DNA of 64,000 bases from Gimesia chilikensis (GTDB lineage: Bacteria > Planctomycetota > Planctomycetia > Planctomycetales > Planctomycetaceae): positions 62,001 through 126,000 of the forward strand of contig NZ_VTSR01000010.1 of assembly GCF_008329715.1 (NCBI RefSeq), given 5' to 3'. The notes below the pieces were generated by a model that was given only the letters and a program-made list of their open reading frames with translations, had not been told where the DNA came from and did not search any database. A program made the translations under genes and the position numbers. Positions 54,247 through 64,000 of the stretch are shown in pieces. Positions within the stretch are counted from its first letter, which is position 1; every line of letters starts with the position of its first letter.

Positions 54247-55710
54247 TTAAGCAATGATGTCATGCACGATGCGATTGGGCTGACCATCAATGAGTGTCTG
54301 TTCTGCCCCGTTGCGGGTGAAGGTCAACTGCTCAGCATCGAGTCCAAACAGATGCATCAGAGTAGCGTGATAGTCGCTGTGACTGACTTTGTCTTTGATG
54401 GCGTGGTGACCAAAGTCATCGGTCTCGCCGTACGTCATACCGCTCTTCAGGCCACCGCCGGCCATCCACTGAGTGAAGCCATAGGTGTTATGATCGCGGC
54501 CCTGCTTTGCGACTCCAGCATCGTTCTGGATCACGGGGAGACGCCCCATTTCACCACCCCAGTGGACCAGGGTTTCATCCAGCAGACCGCGTTGTTTGAG
54601 GTCTTTGACCAGACCTGCGGAAGGCACATCCACGCGCTTACAGGTTCGCGGCAGTGAAGTCCGCATGCTGGTATGGTGATCCCAGTGCTGGTTCCCCGTC
54701 ATGATCTGCACGAAGCGGACACCCCGTTCAATCAGGCGGCGGGCAATCAGGCAGCGTTTACCAAACTCAGCGGATTCCGGCACGTCGATACCGTATAACT
54801 TCTGAGTGGCCAGTGTTTCCTGGCTCAGGTCGAGTGCCTCGGTGGCTGCGGTCTGCATCTTGGCTGCCAGTTCATAGCTGGCGATACGAGCTGAAAGATC
54901 GTCTTCGCGAGGATGCTGGCTCAGGTGCCGCTGGTTCAGCTGACCGAGGAAGTCGAGATATTTTTCCTGGGCTTTGCCGCTCAGGTGCGGCGGTGCATTC
55001 AGGTTCAGAATACGTGGTTCTTTCGGACGAATGACCGTCCCCTGGTACAACGAGGGCAGCCAGCCGTTGGTCCAGTTATCGACGCCCAGTACGGGTGCTC
55101 CGCCGGGATCGACCATGGCGATATAAGCGGGCAGGTTTTCGGATTCTGATCCCAGACCATAAGTCAACCAGCTACCCAGTGTCGGGCGACCGGGAAGAAT
55201 GCGACCACTGTGCATCGCGTAGATCGACTGTCCGTGGTTGTTGACGCCGGTGTGCATCGAACGCATCAGCACGATATCATCGACGACCTCTCCCAGACCG
55301 GGCACCAGCTCAGAGAGCTCCATACCGCATTCGCCGTGCTTCTTGAATTTCCAGGGGCTGCCCAGCACTTTGGAACTGGCCTGGGCGGCGTTGTCGTATT
55401 TGATGTCGCCGGGGAACTTTTTGCCGTCGTACTTCTGCAGCATCGGTTTGGGGTCGAACATATCCAGGTGACTGGGACCGCCCTGCATGAACATGGAAAT
55501 CATCGACTTCGCGCGAGCTGGATGATGCGTCGGTTTGACCTTGAGGTCAAAGACTTTCTTTTCCAGCTCCGGCCGAGCCACGGGATTCTTCGCCTGGGCC
55601 TGCTCGTGATTGAGCAACCAGGACAGGGCGACCGAACCAATGCCCATGGAACTGGAAGCCAGAAAGTGACGGCGGGAATGCGGGGCTGTCAGGGGAGCTT
55701 GTTTATGCAT
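54247..55710 (-). CDS. DUF1501 protein, Tat-exported sulfatase-like
   Basis: A 487-residue DUF1501 protein, related to the alkaline-phosphatase/sulfatase fold. The N-terminus has a Tat motif (HSRRHFLASSSMGIG). FMQGGPSHLDMFDPKP holds the metal/nucleophile region, RGVRFVQIMTGNQHWDHHTS and DKVSHSDYHATLMHLFGLD the C-terminal metal histidines. It follows the PSD1 gene (55790) by 79 bases in the same operon, as is usual in planctomycetes, where the pair is thought to work on polysaccharides. Substrate unknown. Confidence 0.92.
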   Translation of the reverse strand: MHKQAPLTAPHSRRHFLASSSMGIGSVALSWLLNHEQAQAKNPVARPELEKKVFDLKVKPTHHPARAKSMISMFMQGGPSHLDMFDPKPMLQKYDGKKFPGDIKYDNAAQASSKVLGSPWKFKKHGECGMELSELVPGLGEVVDDIVLMRSMHTGVNNHGQSIYAMHSGRILPGRPTLGSWLTYGLGSESENLPAYIAMVDPGGAPVLGVDNWTNGWLPSLYQGTVIRPKEPRILNLNAPPHLSGKAQEKYLDFLGQLNQRHLSQHPREDDLSARIASYELAAKMQTAATEALDLSQETLATQKLYGIDVPESAEFGKRCLIARRLIERGVRFVQIMTGNQHWDHHTSMRTSLPRTCKRVDVPSAGLVKDLKQRGLLDETLVHWGGEMGRLPVIQNDAGVAKQGRDHNTYGFTQWMAGGGLKSGMTYGETDDFGHHAIKDKVSHSDYHATLMHLFGLDAEQLTFTRNGAEQTLIDGQPNRIVHDIIA

Positions 55711-55789
55711 AGTGCGATACCATTCGAGTATCTGAAGTTTTAAAACATGTGAGACATACAGGCGTGCGGCTGAAATTCAGCGCCCCGCC

Positions 55790-58696
55790 TCAGTCGACAT
55801 ACAGGAACCCGTTACTACTGAGCAGGGCCTGGCAGAAGGTTGCCAGTGCCAGCTGTTCCGGAGTTTTGCCTGCACTGTTTTTCTTATCAAACTGAGGAAT
55901 CTGTGAATCAATAAACGCAATCGACTGTTTAATTTCTTCAGCCGTCGGTTCTTTACCATAGGCCAGCATCCAGGCCAGTTTGACCTGTTCCGCTTTGTTG
56001 CCGGCCCGTTCTTTCTGCAGACGTTCTGCGAAGTACTCGGCATGTTCCACCATGAAGCCACTGTTCATCATCAACAGTGACTGTGGAGCCACGGTGGATG
56101 AGGATCGTTTTTCACAGTTGGGCTCCATCTTGGGAGCATCGAACATATCCAGAACCGCCAGCGGTTTACTGCGGCTGACCGCGACATAAATGCTGCGGCG
56201 GAACTGGCGATCGTCCATCTTGATATTCTTACCCTGGCGACCGGCGGAATCGACATTGGAGATCCCAACTACGATCTGACCAACTTCATCTTCTTTGACG
56301 GGAACCGGCGTGCCATACAGGTCGGTCTTCAGTTTGCCTGTCACGGCAATGATGAAATCGCGAATCGTTTCCGCTTCGAGACGACGGACCGGCATATGAC
56401 CGTAGAGCAGGTTGTCCGGATCGACGACATCGTATTCGTCGGAGCGTTGTGAACTCTGCATGTAAGCGGTAGAGGTCATCATCATCTTGTGCAGACGTTT
56501 GATTTTCCACCCGTTGGAAACGAAGTCGTGAGCCAGCCAGTCCAGCAGTTCACTGTGAGTCGGCGGAATGCCCAGCTTACCGAAGTCGGTCGGCGAAGCC
56601 ACGATTCCTTTCCCGAAGTGATGCAGCCAGAGACGGTTCACAAACACACGGGCCGTCAGCGGATGCTCGCCGTTCGTGATGTACTTCGCGTAGGCCAGAC
56701 GACGCCCCGTTGTGGGAATGTCTTTGCTCTGAACCGGAATTTCAACCTGCTGATTCAGACTGGTTTTGACGACCGACAGGCCTGCAGGTTCCAGTTCATG
56801 TTTGGGTTGTTCGAAGTCACCCCGATTGAAGAAGAAGGTTTTTGGCACTTTCCCCGGGACTTCAGTGAGGACACGAATGAATTCTTCCTGCGGTTTTTTC
56901 TCACGGATCTTGGCCGCTTTGTCACTGTATTCCTTGAGGATCGCCGTGGTCTTCAGATCGTTAAACCGTTTGGCTTCGTCTTTGAAGTGCTGCACCTGGG
57001 CGGCTCCTTCGGGATCGAAATCCTTCAGATTCGTTGTCGAAACCAGGAGGCCCGGGAACTCTTCGATAATTTTCTTCTCTTCTTCCGTCCGTTTTTTCGC
57101 GTCGGCTTTCTGTGCAGCTAAAGCCAGTGCTTTGCGGTCTTCCGGAATTTTGGCCAGCGTTTCTGTTTTGACTTTTTCGACCAGATCGCGCGCCAGTTCC
57201 TTGGATTTCTGAGTCGCTTTGCTGGACTGCTCATACAGAGTCCGGTCGTAGAGATACAACGAACCTGCAGAGAGACGGTTAATACGGGGATAGTCCTTCA
57301 GCAGGGCCACCTGTTCCCTGGTCCGTTCTTTACCCGCCGTTTTATAAGCTTTCCGGGCGGCTTCCCGCTTCTCTTCGGGAACGTCCAGTAGCTCACGCTC
57401 AAGAGTACGGTCGATGAACTTGTTGACCAGTTCTGTACGTTCCGCGAGGACTTTCTGAGCTTCTTTTTCCAGCTCGTTCGCTTTCTGGCGATCGGCGTCC
57501 GACATGATCGAAATCCGACGTCCGGCGGGTGTCCGCCAGTTTTTCCAGTCCAGAGCCGGTTCGAAAATGGCACGGAAACGATAGTAATCGTTTTGTGGAA
57601 TCGGGTCGTATTTGTGATCGTGGCACTGGGCACACGCGACGGTCATTCCCAGGATGGAAGACGAAACAATGTCCACGGTGTCTGTCACGACCTGGTTTTT
57701 CGCGACTTCCTTTTCAGCAGGGTTACTGCCGGTCCCATCCGGGGCCATCCGCAGAAAACCGGTGGCAACCAGCTTCTGCATGTCTTCCGGACTCAACTTG
57801 TGATAAGGCGGCTTGACCATTTCATCGCCGGCCAGCTGTTCCTGCAGGAACTGATCGTAAGGCTTATCTTCGTTGAACGACTTGATGACATAATCGCGGT
57901 AGCGGAAAGCCCAGGGGCGTTCCTGGTCTTTGTTGTTGTAGCCTTCGGAATCGGCATACCCGGCGACGTCCAGCCAGTGACGTCCCCAGCGTTCTCCGTA
58001 ATGCGGTGAAGCGAGCAGACGGTCGATCAGTTTTTCATAGGCGTCCGGACTCTTGTCATCCAGAAACTGCTTCAGTTCTTCCGGAGTGGGAGGCAGGCCA
58101 ATCAGATCGTAAAACGCACGTCGTGCCAGCGTTGCTTTCGCTGCTTCCGACGTGAAGGTCAGATCCTTTTCTTCCAGTTTGGACAGCAGGAACGCATCGA
58201 TCGGCTGGCGGACCAGTTTGGGCTGTTTTACCTGTGGTACGGGAGGATTTTTAACAGCCTGGAATGACCAGAAAGCCAGGTCATCGGGAGCAATATAATC
58301 ATCGCCGATTTTTTCCGGTTCGGGACGCAGCGTATGCGCGCCCTGATCGATCCATTGTTTGAGAATCGCGAGTTCCTCGTCAGGCATGTGCTTGCCTTCG
58401 GGAGGCATCTCCTTGGCTTCGATGCGGGCGATCAGTTCACTCTCGCCACTCTTACCCGGCACGATGGAGGGACCGCTGTCGCCCCCTTTGACCATGAACC
58501 GCTTGAGACGGAGATCGAGACTGCCTTCCATCTCGCCATTTTCGCCATGGCAGTGCAGACAGTGGACTTTGAGGATCTTGCGCACATCGTTCTCAAAGGA
58601 GAGCGTATCCGTTTTTTTCTCAGACTCAGCGGCCTGAGTTGAAGTCAGACAGACGGATGCAGAAAACAGAGACGCCAGGAAAAGTCGACCGATCAT
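55790..58696 (-). CDS. PSCyt1-DUF1549-PSD1 (DUF1553) cytochrome-like protein
   Basis: A 968-residue exported protein (signal SLFSASVCLTSTQAAE). The N-terminal PSCyt1 domain has a haem c motif CLHCH (C46, C49, H50). The DUF1549 (PSCyt2) domain follows with RRAFYDLIGLPPTPEELKQF, HYGERWGRHWLDVAGYADSE and a second CxxCH (ACAQCHDHKYDP). A helical linker of about 200 residues leads to PSD1 (about 680-960; LARPPTDFGKLG-like VASPTDFGKLGIPPTHSEL, NLLYGHMPVRRLEAETIRDF) and the conserved end SSNGFLYVD. Function unknown, probably redox-linked. First gene of a pair with the DUF1501 gene downstream. Confidence 0.93.
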   Translation of the reverse strand: MIGRLFLASLFSASVCLTSTQAAESEKKTDTLSFENDVRKILKVHCLHCHGENGEMEGSLDLRLKRFMVKGGDSGPSIVPGKSGESELIARIEAKEMPPEGKHMPDEELAILKQWIDQGAHTLRPEPEKIGDDYIAPDDLAFWSFQAVKNPPVPQVKQPKLVRQPIDAFLLSKLEEKDLTFTSEAAKATLARRAFYDLIGLPPTPEELKQFLDDKSPDAYEKLIDRLLASPHYGERWGRHWLDVAGYADSEGYNNKDQERPWAFRYRDYVIKSFNEDKPYDQFLQEQLAGDEMVKPPYHKLSPEDMQKLVATGFLRMAPDGTGSNPAEKEVAKNQVVTDTVDIVSSSILGMTVACAQCHDHKYDPIPQNDYYRFRAIFEPALDWKNWRTPAGRRISIMSDADRQKANELEKEAQKVLAERTELVNKFIDRTLERELLDVPEEKREAARKAYKTAGKERTREQVALLKDYPRINRLSAGSLYLYDRTLYEQSSKATQKSKELARDLVEKVKTETLAKIPEDRKALALAAQKADAKKRTEEEKKIIEEFPGLLVSTTNLKDFDPEGAAQVQHFKDEAKRFNDLKTTAILKEYSDKAAKIREKKPQEEFIRVLTEVPGKVPKTFFFNRGDFEQPKHELEPAGLSVVKTSLNQQVEIPVQSKDIPTTGRRLAYAKYITNGEHPLTARVFVNRLWLHHFGKGIVASPTDFGKLGIPPTHSELLDWLAHDFVSNGWKIKRLHKMMMTSTAYMQSSQRSDEYDVVDPDNLLYGHMPVRRLEAETIRDFIIAVTGKLKTDLYGTPVPVKEDEVGQIVVGISNVDSAGRQGKNIKMDDRQFRRSIYVAVSRSKPLAVLDMFDAPKMEPNCEKRSSSTVAPQSLLMMNSGFMVEHAEYFAERLQKERAGNKAEQVKLAWMLAYGKEPTAEEIKQSIAFIDSQIPQFDKKNSAGKTPEQLALATFCQALLSSNGFLYVD

Positions 58697-58901
58697 AGAA
58701 GAAGACTCTCATGGTAAGGTTTATGGTGAGGGCTACCCGGCGGAACCAGGCAGTCTAAATGGAGGGCTCATCAGCAGCTCAAAGTCGAATAATAACTAAG
58801 AGTTGCTTATATATTATGGTATCGGTTTTACCCCGAAGTGCAAGAGAGGATTTTCAAACGGGTTGGTTTAATCAGAAACGGTAAAAAGATCCGGGTTACA
58901 T

Positions 58902-58945
58902 AAAAAAGAGCGGTTTGGTGACCTTTGATAGCAAGCAAACCGCTC
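58902..58945 (-). terminator. Intrinsic terminator of the right-hand DUF1501/PSD1 operon
   Basis: On the minus strand GAGCGGTTTG pairs with CAAACCGCTC (58936-58945 and 58908-58917, 18-base loop) and is followed by TTTTTT (58902-58907). It lies 44 bases after the DUF1501 stop at 58989, so it ends that operon before the next PSD1 gene. Confidence 0.9.
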
Positions 58946-58988
58946 ATATACTCGTAAAACATTATTGTAAATACACTTACGCAATCAA

Positions 58989-60443
58989 CTAGCCTGTCAC
59001 CAGTTTTTCCATGAATTCCCCTTCGTTCAGCGTGGGGCGTTCCGGACTTCCTTTGTGACGATATTCCAGCTTCATGTTACTCAGACCGAGCAGGTGATAA
59101 ATACTGGTGTGAATGTCTTTCACGTGCATCCGATCTTCGACGGCATAGAGACCCAGTTCGTCGGTCCCGCCGATCGTCTGGCCCCCTTTCACACCGCCAC
59201 CAGCCATGAACATGGTAAAGCCGGTCGGGTTATGATCGCGGCCATCCCCTTTTTCACTCATCGGAGTTCGACCAAATTCTCCGCCCCAGACGACGAGAGT
59301 CGAATCGAGCAGACCACGCTGCTTGAGGTCTTTCAACAGGCCGGCAACACATTTATCCATGCCGCGACAGAGTGCCGAATGACGTTTTTCAATGCCGGAG
59401 TGTGAATCCCACTTACTACCAGCACCATTATACAGTTGCACGAAGCGAACACCTCGCTCGACCAGTCGGCGGGCCAGCAGACAGTTGGTACCGTAAACTT
59501 TGGTCTCCTTCTCGTCCATCCCGTACATTTCCCGGGTGGCCTGGGTTTCCTGACTCAGGTCAACGGCTTCGGGAGCAGCGGCCTGCATGCGGAACGCCAA
59601 CTCGTAAGACTCAATCCGGGCATCCAGTTCAGACTGTTGTTTGCGGGACGCAGCATGCCGCTCATTCAGCTTGGCAAGCAGATCGAGTTTGCCAGACTCC
59701 TGAGTCACAAACACATCATCGGGACGGTACAGATTGGAAATGGGTTCCTTACCTGTATTCAAGCGGGTTCCCTGGTACACGGCGGGAATGAAAGCCGTTC
59801 CCCAGTTACGCGGACCATTGACCACCGTGCCGTTGTTGTCCTGAATGACGACGAAAGCAGGCAGACTTTCGTTCGCTGTTCCCAATCCATAAGTCACCCA
59901 GCTGCCCAGTGAGGGACGGCCGGCGAGCGGAATGCAGGTATTCATCTGGCAGACACCACCGGCGTGGTTAATCCCGTTGGTCCAGCAGCCGCGTACGACA
60001 GCGATGTCATCTACGCAGGTGGCGATGTTCGGCAGCCAGTCGGAAACCCAGGTACCGGCTTCGCCGTGCTGTTTCCATTTGCGTTTGGATGCCAGCAGGG
60101 GAGCATTGATTTCGCCCATCGCGGTAATTGGCTTCTCGAAACTGTCGGGCAGCGGTTTGCCAGCGAGCTTCTGCAGTGCCGGCTTGGGATCGAACATGTC
60201 GATGTGGCTCGGGCCCCCTTCCATGAACAGGAAGATCACACTCTTCGCCGTCGCCGGGAAATGCGTCTGCTTGGCCGACAGAGGTGAAAGTGATGGCGTA
60301 GGCTTCTTGGGTTTCGTCTTGGCAGCTGCTTCGGCCTGTTGTGCGAGCATGGCGTTCAAAGCGATCCCACCGAAGCCGGCTCCAGCCTGCATGAGGAGCT
60401 GACGACGATTGACGACAGTATTGATATCCTGATATTGATTCAT
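58989..60443 (-). CDS. DUF1501 protein, Tat-exported sulfatase-like, second copy
   Basis: A 484-residue DUF1501 protein, homologous to that at 54247. I chose the ATG at 60443 with GGAAAG upstream; a TTG six codons earlier is less likely. Tat-type motif NRRQLLMQAGAGFGGIAL. FLFMEGGPSHIDMFDPKP, RGVRFVQLYNGAGSKWDSHS and LVVWGGEFGRTPMSEKG are the family motifs; the metal-site histidines are kept (MHVKDIHTSIYHLLGL). Downstream partner of the PSD1-LamG gene, with a 64-base gap. Confidence 0.92.
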   Translation of the reverse strand: MNQYQDINTVVNRRQLLMQAGAGFGGIALNAMLAQQAEAAAKTKPKKPTPSLSPLSAKQTHFPATAKSVIFLFMEGGPSHIDMFDPKPALQKLAGKPLPDSFEKPITAMGEINAPLLASKRKWKQHGEAGTWVSDWLPNIATCVDDIAVVRGCWTNGINHAGGVCQMNTCIPLAGRPSLGSWVTYGLGTANESLPAFVVIQDNNGTVVNGPRNWGTAFIPAVYQGTRLNTGKEPISNLYRPDDVFVTQESGKLDLLAKLNERHAASRKQQSELDARIESYELAFRMQAAAPEAVDLSQETQATREMYGMDEKETKVYGTNCLLARRLVERGVRFVQLYNGAGSKWDSHSGIEKRHSALCRGMDKCVAGLLKDLKQRGLLDSTLVVWGGEFGRTPMSEKGDGRDHNPTGFTMFMAGGGVKGGQTIGGTDELGLYAVEDRMHVKDIHTSIYHLLGLSNMKLEYRHKGSPERPTLNEGEFMEKLVTG

Positions 60444-60507
60444 GAGATTATCTTTCCGCAAAAGCGTTTAATGGTCACGGGTGTTTGATGGCGTTTCTGC
60501 TTGATCC

Positions 60508-63753
<3,246 letters not shown>

Positions 63754-63825
63754 TTAGCGACGCTGAAAATAAAAGGGTATCTATCTTCTGAACGTACTCG
63801 AATTTATTGTTATGCAGTAATGCAG

Positions 63826-64000
63826 TTATTTTTCAGTGGTATGTTTCAACGGAGGGAACCCGGCAATAAAGACCGGATCGACAATGTCCTGGTTGTCGAG
63901 GGCATCCTGAAGGAAGATTCCATCGACGGTCTGGCCTTCCGGGACTCCCAGGTCGGACAGATCAATGCCGACGGCCAGAGCTTTCGCGCCGACCACATGC
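63826..64000 (-). CDS. C-terminal end of an unidentified protein
   Basis: The last 57 codons of a minus-strand gene (VVGAKALAVGIDLSDLGVPE, GQTVDGIFLQDALDNQDIVD, PVFIAGFPPLKHTTEK, then TAA at 63826-63828). The gene continues past the right edge. It ends like beta-sandwich domains that close large exported planctomycete proteins, but I cannot name it. It is 72 bases upstream of the PSD1-LamG gene and may be in the same operon. Confidence 0.75.
   Translation of the reverse strand, partial: HVVGAKALAVGIDLSDLGVPEGQTVDGIFLQDALDNQDIVDPVFIAGFPPLKHTTEK

Overview
The window looks like chromosomal DNA of a planctomycete, probably Planctomycetaceae and possibly Gimesia-like. The genus is inference from gene style, not from a search. 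The indicators are two DUF1501 / PSCyt1-PSCyt2-PSD1 gene pairs, a DUF1559 pseudopilin-like protein, an ECF sigma factor paired with a FecR-type protein, a Ser/Thr kinase with an FHA domain, and many exported proteins of unknown function. I saw no tRNA, rRNA, CRISPR array, transposase or phage gene. The content is mostly single-copy chromosomal genes in short operons on both strands.

Layout. 0-4 kb: flagellar rod/ring operon flgF-flgG-flgA-flgH on the minus strand (flgH runs off the left edge), with csrA upstream and a structured leader before flgF. 4-7 kb: a small exported protein, a strong bidirectional terminator, an HDOD protein and a KaiC/RecA-like ATPase. 7-11.6 kb: a minus-strand operon of a two-helix membrane protein, a sodium:solute symporter, an amidohydrolase and a D-threonine aldolase/D-serine dehydratase-like PLP enzyme, which looks like uptake and breakdown of one unknown substrate. 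11.7-19 kb: a YHS-type lipoprotein, a phospholipase C-like protein, then an ECF sigma/FecR/DUF1559/lipoprotein cluster and a metallophosphoesterase. 19-30 kb: kinase-FHA protein, GDSL hydrolase, HpcH aldolase, a lipoprotein, DUF1569, a pentameric ligand-gated channel homologue, GNAT, CHAD and MFS proteins. 30-34.4 kb: UbiA prenyltransferase, inositol-3-phosphate synthase and a phosphohexomutase. 35-37.7 kb: a lidless Hsp70 followed by a membrane protein with a degenerate J domain and an MshEN-like domain. 37.7-46.6 kb: CNNM/CorC-type protein, a double ABC-2 permease, polyprenyl synthetase, moaC and smc. 46.7-50.6 kb: a FlgI-like/HEAT lipoprotein and two tandem OstA-like paralogues. 50.8-54.2 kb: an alpha/beta hydrolase and an exported protein with three RidA-like domains. 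54.2-64 kb: two DUF1501/PSD1 pairs, and the end of another gene at the right edge.

The strongest candidates for something undescribed are: the Hsp70 plus J-like/MshEN membrane protein pair; the exported triple-RidA chain, which seems to lack the catalytic arginine in all three domains; the flgF leader, whose 13-bp inverted repeat could hide the ribosome binding site next to csrA; and the FlgI-like protein fused to HEAT repeats beside duplicated OstA-like genes. All functional calls come from reading motifs in the sequence. No database search was run.
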